Source: Gambelia wislizenii (lineage: Eukaryota; Chordata; Lepidosauria; Squamata; Crotaphytidae). From it: a stretch of 64,000 nucleotides of DNA. Made by a program: the position numbers and the translations under genes. Below are positions 9,410 through 21,455 of this stretch, one piece after another. Every line of letters begins with the position of its first letter. The first letter of the stretch is position 1. Location: positions 340,704,256 through 340,768,255 of the forward strand of contig JAUMIR010000003.1 in assembly GCA_030847615.1 (NCBI GenBank), given 5' to 3'. Under the pieces are notes generated by a model. It saw only the letters and a program-made list of their open reading frames with translations. It was not told where the DNA came from and did no database searches.

Positions 9410-12395
9410 ATGGGGGAGGGAGACAGTATTCTGGAAGGCAAAAGGGCTGGAGAAAATAGTCAAACTGTCATAGAGGGAACAAGGCAAACAGCGCAAGGAC
9501 CCAACAGTGGGAGGCAAAAAAACTTGCACAGGAAGCAAGTAAAGGGAACACATGGTCTTAGATGTCTCTACACTAATGCACAGAGCATGGGAAATAAGCA
9601 AGATGAACTTGAACTCCTCGCACTACAAAACAAATATGATATAATAGGCATTACTGAAACCTGGTGGGACGAGTCTCATGATTGGAATGTAGGAATAGAG
9701 GGGTATAACCTTTATAGGAGAAACAGGCCAAACAGGAAAGGAGGAGAAATAGCATTATATGTCAGGGATATTTACACCAGTGAAGTGATCCACGACATCA
9801 ATACTGGAAGCCAGGTGGAGAGCGTCTGGATATAAATTAAAGGGGAGGGAAACAACAGGGATGTTATTGTGGGACTCTACTACAGACCCCCAAATCAGAC
9901 GGAGGAATTGGATGTTGCCTTTCTAGAACAGATGAACACACATGCAGAAAGGAGAGATGTAGTAGTGATGGGTGACTTCAACTATCCTGATATTTGCTGG
10001 CAATCTAACTCAGCCAAAACTACAAGGTCTAGCAAATTCCTTACATGCCTGGAAGACAATTTCATGGTCCAAAAGGTGGAAGAGGCAACAAGGGGGTCAG
10101 CTATTTTAGATCTGATCCTAACCAACAGAGATGACCTGGTTAATGGGGTGCAAGTGGTGGGATCCTTAGGTGAGAGTGATCATGTTCTCCTGGAGTTTGT
10201 TATACAATGGAAAGGAGAAGCCAGGCATAGTCAGACACGCATTCTTGACTTTAGGAGAGCTGATTTCAATAAACTCAGGGAAATACTGGGGGTGATCCCA
10301 TGGTCAGGAATACTAAAAGAGAAGAGACCTCAAGACGGATGGGACTTTCTCAAAAAGGAGATACTGAAGGCAGAATTTCAAACAGTACCATTGAAGAAGA
10401 AAAATGGGAGGTGTCTCAAGAAACCAGGATGGATGACTAAAGAACTTTCAATGGAGCTAAGTTTTAAACGGAACATGTATAGGAAATGGAAAGGGGGGGG
10501 AAATCACCAAAGAAGAATTCAAACAGATAGCGAACACGTGTAGGAGTAAAGTCAGAAAAGCTAAAGTGCAGAATGAGCTCAGGCTTGCTAGGGAGGTTAA
10601 GAACAATAAAAAGGGTTTTTTTGGGTATGTCCGCAGCAAAAGGAGGAAGAAGGAAATGATAGGGCCGCTATGTAGAGAAGATGGCAAAATGCTAACAGGG
10701 GACAGAGAAAAGGCAGAATTACTCAACACCTTCTTTGCCTCAGTGTTTTCAGAAAAGGAAAAGGAGGACCAACCTGAGGAGAATGGAACAGAGGACACAA
10801 TAGGGGAAATCCAGCTTAAAATAAGTAAAGAGGTAGTACAGGAATACCTTCTTAATCTAAATGAATTTAAATCTCCAGGACCAGATGAACTACATCCAAG
10901 AGTATTAAAAGAGCTGGCAAATATAATCTCAGAGCCATTGGCAATAATCTTTGAGAACTCCTGGAGAACAGGAGAAGTCCCAGCAGACGGGAGGAGAGCA
11001 AACGTTGTTCCCATCTTCAAAAAGGGGAAAAAAGAGGATCCCAACAATTATCGTCCAGTTAGTCTGACATCAATACCAGGGAAGATTCTAGAGAAGATCA
11101 TTAAACAGAGAGTCTGTGAACATTTAGAAGGCAATGCCATAATCACAAAAAGTCAACATGGGTTTCAGAGAAACAAGTCATGCCAGACTAATCTGATCTC
11201 TTTTTTTGATAAAGTTACCAGCTTGGTAGATGAAGGGAATGCTGAGGACATCGCATACCTTGATTTCAGTAAGGCCTTTGACAAGGTTCCCCATGACATT
11301 CTTGCAAGCAAGCTTGTAAAATGTGGGCTAGACAAGTTAACCGTTCAATGGATTTGTAATTGGTTGACCGGCCGAACTCAAAGGGTGCTCAGCAGTGGCT
11401 CCTTTTCGTCTTGGAAAGATGTGACCAGTGGGGTGCCACAGGGTTCTGTCCTGGGCCCAGTGCTATTCAACATCTTTATCAATGACTTGGATGAGGGAAT
11501 TAGGGGCATACTTATTAAATTTGCAGATGACACCAAATTGGGAGGAGTAGCTAATACCCTAAAGGACAGGATCAAAATTCAGAATGACCTGGATAGACTG
11601 GAGAGCTGGGCCAAAGCTAACAAAATGAAATTCAATACGGAGAAATGCAAAGTACTGCATTTAGGGCGGAAAAATGAAATGCATAAATATAGGATGGGAG
11701 AGACCTGGCTGAATGAGACTACGTGCGAAAGGGATCTAGGAGTCCTAGTAGACCACAAGTTGAACATGAGCCAACAGTGTGATGCAGCAGCTAAAAAGGC
11801 CAATGCGATTTTGGGCTGTATCAATAGAAGTATAGTGTCTAGATCAAGGGAAGTAATAGTGCCACTCTATTCTGCCTTGGTCAGACCTCACTTAGAATAC
11901 TGTGTCCAGTTCTGGGCACCACAATTCAAAAAGGATATTGACAAATTGGAGCGTGTCCAGAGAAGGGCAACTAAAATGGTGAAAGGTCTGGAAACGATGC
12001 CTTATGAGGAGAGACTTAGGGAGCTGGGTATGTTTAGCCTGGAAAAAAGACAGTTAAGAGGCGATATGATGGCCCTGTTTAAGTATTTGAAGGGATGTCA
12101 CGCTGAGGATGGAGCAAGCTTGTTTTCTGCTGCTCCAGAGACTGGAACACGGAGCAATGAGTGCAAGCTCCAGGAACAGAGATTCCACCTCAACATGAGG
12201 AGGAACTTTTTGACAGTAAGAGCTGTTCGGCAGTGGAACACACTCCCTCGGAGCGTGGTGGGGTCTCCTTCCTTGGAGGTCTTTAAACAGGCTAGATGGC
12301 CATCTGTCGGGGATGCTTTGATTGTGATTTCCTGCGTGGCAGGGGGGTTGGACTGGATGGCCCTCGTGGTCTCTTCCAACTCTGCAATTCTATGA
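9410..12395 (+). pseudogene. CR1 ORF2 (endonuclease plus reverse transcriptase), three lesions
   Basis: The start ATG at 9410 follows the ORF1 stop by 5 nt in the -1 frame. The apurinic-type endonuclease shows LYTNAQSMGNKQDEL, ITETWW, GDFNYP and LILTN. The reverse transcriptase shows SPGPDELHPRVL, NNYRPVSLTS, LDFSKAFDKVPHD, SGVPQGSVLGPVLF and FADD (11520-11531). The lesions are a TAA at 9833-9835 (the following frame is unchanged), an 8-G run at 10493-10500 that shifts the frame (7 G would keep it open), and a 2-nt deletion near 12290 that runs the C-terminus into 3' UTR sequence. A W-to-G change also lies in PADGRRAN. As written, no full ORF2 product is possible. Confidence 0.9.
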
Positions 12396-12412
12396 TTCTA
12401 TGATTCTATGAT

Positions 12413-12713
12413 TAGAGCAGTGTTCTTCTGCTGTGTCTTCTCCAGTACGCTTCCCAGGTGGAGAAAGCATAGCAGGCAAAAGTGAGGCAGCATGTCTGAT
12501 CCTGTGTCTTCGGAAGCAAGTGCAAAGAGCACAACAGGATAAAAAGCTACACATCCCCTGTGTATCCTCTTTACCAGGCTTGCCAAGGGAAGAGAGCTGT
12601 ATACCTCCCACCTAAGCAAACAGAGGATGCTCCTTCCAGCCCACCAAAACTCCAAGATTCCATTTTCTTCCTCCCCTTTACACCGCTTTCTAAGCAGGCA
12701 ATTTCTAAGCAGG
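12413..12713. other. No recognised feature between CR1 and a SINE tail
   Basis: No recognised repeat or exon. A short local duplication (TTTCTAAGCAGG) lies at about 12688-12715. Confidence 0.5.
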
Positions 12714-12860
12714 GGCAATTAGCTAACACACATTGGGAACTGTTTAATGCAGTGTAGATGTGTAAATAGCTATTGCTTAAAACAATTTGTAAGCCGCTCT
12801 GATAGCCTTGTGGCTAAAGAGCGGGGTATAAATAACTAAATAAAAAATTTTAAAAAGGCA
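12714..12860 (+). mobile_element. 3' part of an L2-tailed tRNA SINE
   Basis: GGGGCAATTAGCTAACACAC through AAGCCGCTCTGATAGCC and AGAGCGGGGTATAAATAA matches the 3' half of the complete SINE at 17897-18174. The tRNA-like head is missing. Confidence 0.8.
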
Positions 12861-13154
12861 AGGGAAATCCCTTCCTCCAAATGATGGTAAGATTCAAGTT
12901 TCTTCCTTCCCCTCATACTTCCCCTTCTACGCAGGCCTCCCATCAATTGAAAGAATGCATTTGCTTTCTCCCCTTCCTTTCTATTCCAACCCAGACAGAA
13001 AAATACTGCAGTCACTTTTTCTCACTGTTAAAAACTTCAAACAGCCTTGCTCTTTCACCTCACCCTCCTTGTTTTCTCGCCTGGCTCTTCTTTGCTCTCC
13101 AACCTCACTCAACTGCATGGGTGCACTGGAAGAGCTGTGCATTGTGGGTGATAC

Positions 13155-13182
13155 ATTTATTTATTTATTTATTTATTTATTA
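13155..13182. repeat. (TTTA)n microsatellite
   Basis: Seven TTTA-type units in a row. Confidence 0.95.
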
Positions 13183-13233
13183 GCAATGTTGTAAATGTCG
13201 GAAACATTATAAATTTAGGCAATGCAAGTTGAG

Positions 13234-13913
13234 GGGTTGTCTACACCAGTGAAAAAATTAAGCTTCAAATTGTATTTTCCAACCCACAATGACCCCTCTA
13301 ATGCCACACACGTCATTTTTTTATGCTAAGTGAGAGCAGCTTTACCAGCCACACATTTTCCCCAGGTGAACTCACTTCGATGTAAAAGGGTGGTCCTGCT
13401 ATTATCACATATCCCATACTTCTCATTATCCATTTTTACCCCTCCAGTCTTGCTTGCAAAAGGGCATAGGCCATCCTGTTGAGCAAAGTAGCACATCAAG
13501 TTTAAATGCCAATAGGTGGAGGTGCACTAATACTGATATACAAATGGACCTTCAAAAAATAATGGTGCGTGCACACCAGGAAAATGTAAATACAAACAGG
13601 GGAAGTACCCTTTCCTGGTGGGAATGAATAGGGGACCTCCTGGTCCAGGTAATCTCCCAGCAACCTATACTACCCACCAAAAGCTCCCACACAGACCCCA
13701 ACTCCACAGTAAAGTCAACTCGGACTGCAGGGCACACACACAATAAACCACTTTTTCCAGGAAAGTAAGGGGTAAAAGTTGTTTTTTAAAAAATTGGATT
13801 TAAGACCCTAGGCATGAAAAAAAACTGTATTAAATTCGAATCCTCAATAATGTTGTGTGTTCTACCAGCACTGGGTACAAAAGTATGATTTTTTTTTCAC
13901 CAGTGTAGAAAAC
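13234..13913. mobile_element. hAT-like non-autonomous DNA transposon
   Basis: The left end GTTGTCTACACCAGTGAAAA is matched by the inverted right end TTTTTTCACCAGTGTAGAAAAC near 13890-13913. The flanks AGTTGAG (13227-13233) and AGTTAAG (13914-13920) fit a slightly diverged target duplication, about 8 bp if one more base is included, consistent with hAT. The interior is non-coding. Confidence 0.6.
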
Positions 13914-13974
13914 AGTTAAGACTCACCTATATTCTCCCTCTCACCCTCTCTCTCCTCTCATACCTAAAGTTTAT

Positions 13975-14337
13975 TAGCTGAAAGGCATTCAAGAGACCCA
14001 TAACTCCTATCCTATTATGTGTGACCAAGCAACATTAGAATGTGGTCAATATGGCAAAAAGCTGTTATTGAGGAAGAACACACAACCTAGGAGGGGCTGC
14101 AACAGTTTGCTTTTGCCTGAGTCTACAGGGAAGGGCAAGGTTCCAACCCCTCCCCTCCCTCAAGTTAGTTGAATGCAAATTACTTTAGTTTGCTGAACTC
14201 AGTTTGCAGCAACTGAAGTAAGGTGAGGAGAAGGGGAGAAAGGCAGGGAGGAGAGAGATTTTAAAAGCAGCCGAAAAAGTGGGAAAACAGAGGATTAATC
14301 AGGACTATCCCTGCAAATTAGGACAGTTGGAGGGTAT
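13975..14337. mobile_element. hAT-like MITE, diverged relative of the 44503-44920 element
   Basis: Shared internal blocks include GAGGGGCTGCAAC, GCAGCAACTGAAGTAAG, AAAAGCAGC-GAAAAA, GGATTAATCAG and the right end GGAGGGTATG. The left end is degraded and its boundary is uncertain. Confidence 0.6.
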
Positions 14338-14855
14338 GATATGAGGAAGCCTTGTATGGTCCTTTATGTCTCCCAGCAAGTAAGATATATACACCTTGAT
14401 CATCAGTGTACCAGAAAATAAATTAGAATCATCCTAGTCTATAAAGCAACCCATTAAAAATTGGGCCATCCCTGAGAGCAAATTTAAGCATTACAGACAA
14501 GGAAAACACTTGTGTAAGCAAGCAGATACTGCCTTGATTAAATGTTCTTATTAAATATTCCAACCCATACGTATGCAATGCTGACACATTTTCTAAGGCC
14601 AGGGATCATTGGTATACAAATTATATACATGTATGGTGCATGTAATGAGTATTTCTATTAGACATAAGCAGCTAATGGTAGAGGAAGAATTCATTCAGTG
14701 TGTTTAGAAATGTGAATCAGTCTAATTTGCATCTCTCAAATCAGTACACATTAAAATGCGGGTATGTGTCAGTTTGCACTGTTGACTAATTAAAAATGCA
14801 TGCCACATACATAAAGTGAGAGGAAAGTGCATTTCAAAATATATAATAGTTGCTG
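14338..14855. other. No recognised feature
   Basis: AT-rich intronic DNA with no repeat or exon recognised. Confidence 0.55.
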
Positions 14856-15610
14856 TAGTGGTTGTTTTGTGCCCTCAAGTGGATTTTAAGTTATGGTAAT
14901 CCTATGAATGAGAGATCTCCAAGGGACACAGTTATTAACACCTTGTTCCAGTCTTGCAAACTTAGAGCCTTATCACACTACACTGCTATAGCACTATTAT
15001 TCCAGTTTAACTGCTCTGGCTTCCTCCTGTGGAATTCTGGGGTTTGTAATTTAGTGAGGTCTAAGAGCTCTCTGGCTGAGAATGCTAAATGCCCCTCCCT
15101 AAACTGCAAATCCCAGGATTCCACATGAGACAGCCATAGCAGTTAAAGTGGAATAATAGTGCTATAACACTATAGTGTGATAAGGCTGTTAGTAGCCTCC
15201 TTGATTGAGTCTATTTACCTGTAAAGCAGTCTTCTTCTTTTCCTACTACCTTTAATTTCATCGGGCATCTTTTTTCCATTGAGTCGTGTTGTCTTGTGAT
15301 ATATATAAGTATGATAACCTCAGTTTTGTCATTTTGGCTTCTCGTAAGAGTTCAGACTTAATTTGTGTTTGGACCTATTTATTTTCTTTTTGGCAATTGA
15401 TGGTATCTCTAGAACTCTTCTTCACACCACACCTCAAATGAGTTGATCTTCTTGTTGAGAACTGGAAATTCATGGCATGGATATTCCTAACTCTGTTATT
15501 CAATGATATATCTTTACTCTTCAGGATCTTATCTAGTTCCTTCATAGCTGCCCTTTCAAGTCTTTGTCTTCTTCTGATTTCTTGACTACAGTCTCTGTAC
15601 ACAGTATATA
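14856..15610 (-). mobile_element. Bov-B (RTE) LINE 3' fragment
   Basis: The minus-strand frame at 15375-15602 contains QEIRRRQRLERAAMKELDKI, then LKSKDISLNNRVRNIHAM, the segment that normally precedes the YGCESWT motif of Bov-B reverse transcriptase. The segment on the far side of a MITE (about 14856-14965) translates as the 3' end (CVPWRSLIHRI-IT) with a Bov-B-like terminal sequence. The element is frameshifted and old. Its 3' tail resembles the tails of the Sauria and 5S SINEs found elsewhere in the window. Confidence 0.72.
14966..15187. mobile_element. Palindromic MITE inserted in the Bov-B fragment
   Basis: Perfect ends AGCCTTATCACACTA and TAGTGTGATAAGGCT continue into long inverted arms (TGCTATAGCACTATTATTCCA against TGGAATAATAGTGCTATAACA). 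The interior contains a common squamate motif (GGAATTCTGGGGTTTGTA). The flanks contain TTAG on each side (14962-14965 region and 15189-15192), so a short target duplication is possible but not certain. Bov-B homology continues on both sides, which shows this is a later insertion. Confidence 0.8.
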
Positions 15611-17149
15611 TAATTGCAAAGAAAGTCTACATTACAAAATGCAGTACGAACTGTATACAAAGATTGGCAGAAGTTCACACAAAAGTAGAACAAACAAATA
15701 AACAAACAGGATGAAAGCAACTTCAGTTTAGTTCAATTGGTCATATTGGCTGGGAGATTCTGGGTGCAGTTGTCCAAAAAGTCCATTTTCCAGGTTCTGG
15801 GCTAAATGTATGCCATGTGAGCCATACTGTTAATGTTGCTAGCAAGGTTGGAATTTGTATACTTCTTCCAGTGGGTCTCGACCTATTGATAAATCACTTA
15901 TCTTCAGTTGCTGTAGAAGATTACCACTCCTTCAGCATTCCATTAATAGTGTGAAGGACTTAACATCAAAGAACTGACCAGTGTGTTGGAAAACCACCTG
16001 TTTAGCACTTGTGCTGCTATGACAGCTTTGTTGCTAAATACAGTTGAATTGTAAAGAGGCTACCAGCAAAACACCTAGGATAGAGCTGGCATTCCATAGA
16101 TGTGTCAAACACAGCAGCTCAAGCACACATTTAAAATCTATTCTGACTTTAACAGCCTGTATCTCACCAGATGATCAAGACTCATCAGCTGTCTGTTCAA
16201 TTAATGAACTTAGTTCAATGCCATATACTTGAAGAAGCTAAAAAAAAAACACTGCTGAGGAAGTTTGGTGGAGAAAGAGGTGTCTGTTGTTGACAGTGTG
16301 CGATGGGCTTATTTCTTCCCTGAAGAAATATCAAGCAACTTCTATAACCTAGCAAAGGGTGACTTTCCTCCTAAAGTTCTAAAACCTATGTTTGGAGAAC
16401 TGCGGCTCATCAATCACACAGTGTCATTAAATAATCCAAAGGTATGCACCATAGTCATGATGGGGTAATTCATGGTCATGGTGGCATACTGTGAATGTGG
16501 CACATGCTCTGAGACAGCTATTCTGTTTTGTAATTACCATAAGCAATTCTGAAGGTACTTGGAATTGCAGGATGGGCTATATATTGGTAGAGAGCAATGC
16601 TGCTGTTAGGACCAGGGACATCCAAAGGCAGAGAAACCATCTTGTCTAAAAGTCATGCTGGGCTCACATCAGTCAGGAGGAAGGGAAGCAGGAATGGTTC
16701 CTCTCTTCCTTCCTTTTTCATTGTTCCCACTTGTTTAACCAATTTCCTGGCCATTGATTGGCGGGTGGTGGCATGTAATGAACTATGCCAGCTCTAGGGT
16801 TGATATAATTCACTTCCTGTTCCAGGGGCATGTTAGGGTTAGGGGCCTTTCCTCATATGCCCTTGGAATGCATCTTTTTTTCCCCTTTTCTTCCCCCCCC
16901 CCATCCATTGTCTGATATCACAGCTCCAACACTGGATTAACGTTGACTGTGAACCTCTCCATAGCCTCACAAGAGCAGTTTGAGAGTATGGATGTCCCTC
17001 TGTGGAGACATCTTTGCAGCCTTGGAGGGAAGATCCAGAAATCCTGTGGCATTTACTCAGAGACTCCCTTCTGGGAACCATAGAACTGGAGCCTTAATCT
17101 ATATCTGCTGCTGGTGCTACTGTTATTACAATGACTAATCAGTGATGAT
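15611..17149. other. No recognised gene or repeat
   Basis: Contains small open frames (for example 16265-16468) without recognised homology, a C-run near 16896 and otherwise ordinary sequence. Confidence 0.5.
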
Positions 17150-17254
17150 AAGGAACAGGAAGGGGAGCAGCAGAGCCAGGCCCCAGAGAATGTGCATGAG
17201 ACCTTGGAAGATTCAGCAGACAGATTGGCCTCTGCTAATCCTTGAAGGGGGCGT

Positions 17255-17775
17255 GTGGTGGTGGTAGGGGACTCCCTGCTGAGGGGTACATAATCAGTAG
17301 TTTGCTGGCCTGATAAGATGTCTCAAGAGGTGTGCTGTCTCTCTGGGGAGAAAATCTGCAATGTAATGGAGAGGCTGACAAGACTTGTCAAGCCCACTGA
17401 GCATTATCCCTTCCTTTTGGTCCACGTGGGAACCAATGATACTGCAAAGCATAGCCTTCAGAATATCAAAAGGGATTATGAGGCTCTGGGTAAGAAGCTG
17501 AAGGATTTGGATGCACAAGTAGTCATTTTGTCTATTTTTCCAGTGGATAGTCATTTTGTCTATCCTTCCAGCGGATAGGCATGGCTCAGAAAGGAAGAGA
17601 AAGATAGTGATGATGAACAACTGCCTATGTAGATGGTGCTTCCAGGAACAGTTTGGCTTCCTGGACCATGGAAGTTTCAGGGAGGTGGACTTCTGACAAG
17701 GAATGGGTTGCATCTCACCGCAGTTGGCAGGATTTTTTTTTTTATTTTTATTTTTTGCTACGAGTCTGAAAGATC
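17255..17775 (+). pseudogene. CR1 ORF1 esterase fragment
   Basis: The frame reads GRVVVVGDSLL-GT, later PFLLVHVGTNDTAKHS and, near the end, RNGLHLT, corresponding to esterase blocks I, III and V. A 27-nt tandem duplication at 17520-17575 (AGTCATTTTGTCTAT..TTCCAG, twice), stop codons and a T-rich expansion near 17732 break the frame. The ORF1 N-terminus is missing or unrecognisable. Confidence 0.8.
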
Positions 17776-17896
17776 TGATCAAGAGGGCTTTAAACTGAAT
17801 TGGGGGGGGGGAAGGGAGACAGTATTCTTGAGGACAGGAGTTCATCAAGTGCTAGAGATAATAGCCCAAAAATGATACAGAGGATAAGGCAAATAG

Positions 17897-18174
17897 GGAG
17901 CCCTGGTGGTGCAGTGGTTAAATGCCAGTATTGCAAGTCACCACGTTGCAAGTTCAATTCCAGAGGCCACCAAGGTTCACTCAGCCTTCCATCCTTTCGT
18001 AGGTAGGTAAAATGAGTACCCAGCTTGTGGGGGCAATTAGCTAACACATATTGGAAACTGCTTAATGCAGTGCAGATGTGTAAATTGCTGTTGCTTAAAA
18101 CAAATTGTAAGCCACTCTGATAGCCTTTGTGGCTGAAGAGTGGGGTATAAATATCTAATTTAAAAAAAATTAAA
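17897..18174 (+). mobile_element. Complete tRNA-derived SINE with L2-like tail
   Basis: The head GGAGCCCTGGTGGTGCAGTG carries an A box (about 17907-17920), and a B box GTTCAATTCC lies at 17952-17961. The tail AAGCCACTCTGATAGCC and GTGGGGTATAAATATC resembles L2 LINE ends. AAATAG target duplications flank it (17891-17896 and 18175-18180). It interrupts the old CR1 between AAGGCAAATAG and TACAAGAACCC. Confidence 0.88.
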
Positions 18175-18781
18175 AAATAGTACAAGAACCCAACAGTGGG
18201 AGGAATAAAACCTTTAAAGGCAGATAGGGGAAATGCCCAATGGTTTTAGATGTCTCTATACTAAAGCACAGAGCACGGGAAATGAACAGGATGAACTTGA
18301 ACTCTTAGCACAGCAAAGCAAATATGATATAATACCACTGAAACCTGGCCGGAAGAGTGTCATAATTGGAATGTAGTAATAGGGAGATATAGCCTATTTC
18401 AGAGAAATAGACCAAACAGGAAGGAAGCTGGAGTAGCATTGTACATTAAGCATTTATATACAACTATGAACAGATCAATGACTTAAATTCAGGGAGCCAC
18501 GTGGGGAGCATCTGGTAAAAATTAAAGGAGAGAGAAACAGCAGGGATGTCATTGTGGGAGGACTACTACAGACCTCCAAGCCAAACTGAGGACTTGGGTG
18601 ATGCCTTACTGGAACAGATGACCGCAAAAACAGAAAGAAGAGATGTAATAGTAACGGGGGATTCAGTTCTCCTGATATTTGTTGGAAATCCAACTCTGAC
18701 AAAAATGTAAGGTCCAACAAATTCCTCACCTGCCTTGCAGACAATTTCATTGTCCAGAAGGTGGAAGAGGTAACTAGGGGA

Positions 18782-19396
18782 TGAGTATTGGGAGTGTTTA
18801 AATGCAGGGTTTCAATATCCCTGTTTAAACATAAGAGCATATAGCAAATGCTCCCCCACTGCACCTCACTCTCTGGAGATACAGCCAATTTAGCAGAGTA
18901 CACACACGCAGCAGTGTTAGCGTAACAATTTCAGCATACACAAAAAACACAGCTTAGAGATAACCAAACACCCTTATCCTATCCCAAGTTACTTGTTTAA
19001 CAAAATAAGCACTCAAAACTCATAAAAGTAGTTTAAAAGTACAAAGCTTCATTACTCACAGTTTCAGAGCTTTATACGTGGCAGAAATTCGGTACAACTT
19101 CAAAGTAGACTAAAACTACTTAAAAATGACTAAAAACTACATGATAACAAAAGAATATGCAGGATTCCCTTAGAGGGAGGTCCTCTTATTTTCAAAACAT
19201 TGCGAAGAGTGGGGAGGGAACAAAGCCCTCATGGCTGGCTTCTGAGACAAAAAGAGCATTTAGACACACACCTTTCCTTAGAAGCCCAGTCAGAATCCAA
19301 TAGGAAGTTACATCAGACATTCTGTTTGCTTCTATCAGTTAACCCTTCAATAGCAAATATTTCCACTTATTGGATTGCAAACTATATATTACAACA
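18782..19396 (-). mobile_element. Candidate solo LTR of an endogenous retrovirus
   Basis: A 615-bp block inside CR1 homology begins TG and ends CA when read on the minus strand (TGTTGTAATATATAG to CCCAATACTCA). It contains a possible TATA box (ACGTATAAAGC) about halfway and no coding potential. CR1 continues on either side (AACTAGGGG, then CTAGCTCTGATCCTAA). A target duplication was not clear, so the assignment is tentative. It may be another non-coding insertion. Confidence 0.4.
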
Positions 19397-19415
19397 ATCT
19401 GCTCTTCTAGCTCTG

Positions 19416-21366
19416 ATCCTAATGAACAGAGAAGATCCGGTTAATGGGGTGGAAGTGACAGGATCCGTAGAGGGAAATGACCATGTTCTTCTGGAGTTTG
19501 TTATACAGAGGAAAGGGGAAGACAAGCATAGTCAGACATGCATTCTAGACTTTAAGAAAGCTGATTTCAGAAAACTTAAGAGAATTACTGGGGGTGATCC
19601 CATGGTTAGGAATACTAAAAGAGAAGGGAGTTTATGATGGATGAAAGTTTCTTAAAAGTGAGATATTGAAGGCACAACTTCAAAAAGTTCCAATGATGAG
19701 GAAAAATAGCAGGTGTCTAAAGAAACCAAGATGGACATCTAAAGAACTTTTCAATTGAGCTAAGATTTAAAAGGAACATGTACAAGAAATGGGAAAAGGA
19801 GGGAAATCACCAAAAAAGAATGCAAACTAATAGCCACCTCATGTAGGGGGAAAGTCAGAAAAGCTAAAGCACAGATGGAGCTCAGGCTTGCTAGAGAGGT
19901 TAAAAACAATAAAAAGGGTTTTTTTGGTTACGTCCATAGCAAAAGGAAGAACAAGGAAATGGTAGAGCCATTGCATGACGAAGGTGGTGAAACGCTAACA
20001 GGACAGGGAAAAGGCAGAACTACTCAATACCTTCTTTCCCTCGGTCTTCTCCCAAAAGGAGAACAGTGCTCAACTTGGGGAAAATGGAGCAGATGATACA
20101 GTAGGGGAAATGCAGCAGAATAGATGAAGAGGTAGTTCAGGAATACAGTACCTGGCCAGTTAAAGTGAGTTCAAGTCTCCAGGGCCAGATGAACTACATC
20201 CAAGGGTATTAAAAGAACTGACAGTAGTAATCTCAGAACCACTGTCAATAATCTTTGAGAATTCTTAGAGAACAGGAGAGGTCCCAGCAGACTGGAGGAG
20301 GGCAAGTGTTATCCCCATCTTTAAAAAAAAAGGCGGTGGGAGAGAAGACCAAAATAATTATCGTCCAGTCAGCCTGACATCAATACCAGGAAAGATTCTA
20401 GAGCAAATCATTAAACAGACAATCTCTAGGCACTTAGAAAGGAATGCCATGATCGCTAAAAGTCAACATGGGTTTCTCAAAAACAAGTCATGCCAGACTA
20501 ATCTTATCTCTTTTTTTGATAGTGTTACAAACTTGGTAGATAAAGGGAATGCTGTGAATATAGTGTATCTTCATTTTAGTAAGGTCCTTGACAAGGTCCC
20601 CTGTAATATTCTTGCAAAAAAGTTAGTAACATGTGGGCTAAACAATGTGACTGTTAGGTGGATTTACAATTGGGTGACTGACCAAACCCAAAAGGTAGTC
20701 ACCAATGGCTCCCCTTCATCATGGAGAGAAGTGACTAGTGGGTTGTCACAGGGTTCTGTCCTGGGCCCAGTGCTATTCAACATCTTTATCAATGACTTCA
20801 ATGAGGGAATAGAGGGTATGCTTATCAAGTTTGCAGATGACACCAAATTAGAAGGGGTAGCTAATACCCCAGAGGACAGGATTAGAATTCAAAATGACCT
20901 TAACAGATTAGAAAACTGGGTCAAAATTAACAAAATGAATTTCAACAGGGAGAAATATAGGATACTACAATTGGGCAGTAAAAATGAAAAGCACAGATAT
21001 AGGATGGGTTACACCTGGCTTGATGGCAGTACATGCGAAAGGGATCTAGGAGTCTTAGTGGACCACAAGCTGAACATGAGTCAGCAGTGTGATGTGGCAG
21101 CTAAAAAAGCCAATGTGATTATAGGCTGCATCAATATGAGTATAGTGTCTAGATCAAGGGAAGTAATAGTGCCATTCTATTCTGCTTTGGTCAGATCTCA
21201 CAAGGAATACTGTGTCCAGTTCTGGGCACCACAGTTCAAGAAGGATATTGACAAGCTGGAACGTGTCCAGAGAAGAGCGACCAAAATGGTGGGAACTCTG
21301 GAAGCCATGCTCTATGAGGGGTGGCTTTGGGCACTGGGTATATTTAGCCTGGAGAAGAGAAATTAA
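19416..21366 (+). pseudogene. CR1 ORF2 reverse transcriptase fragment
   Basis: After the LTR-like insert, homology resumes at ALILMNREDPVNGVEV and continues with frameshifts to a 305-codon open stretch at 20449-21366. This carries HFSKVLDKVPCNIL (motif A degraded, Asp replaced by His), SGLSQGSVLGPVLFNIFIND and FADDTKLEGV. It stops early at FSLEKRN. Homology to the same region of the 8170-12412 copy is evident throughout. Confidence 0.85.
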
Positions 21367-21455
21367 GAGGTGATATGATAGCCATGTTTACATATTTGAA
21401 GGGATGTCATACTGAGGATAGAGCAAGCTTGTTTTTTGTGGCTCCAGAGACTAGG

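Larger units (their letters stand above)
8170..12412 (+). mobile_element. Nearly full-length CR1 LINE
   Basis: The element contains a short 5' UTR (start uncertain), ORF1 at 8430-9404, ORF2 from 9410 to about 12395, a 3' UTR and an (ATTCTATG)n tail ending near 12412. It is closely similar to the minus-strand copy at 49866-52213, so its family was recently active. CR1 retrotransposes by target-primed reverse transcription, usually leaving no clear target duplication. ORF1 is open, while ORF2 carries one nonsense mutation and two indels. A 14-nt direct repeat (CCTAAAAGCTCTCA) precedes the ORF1 start. Confidence 0.93.
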
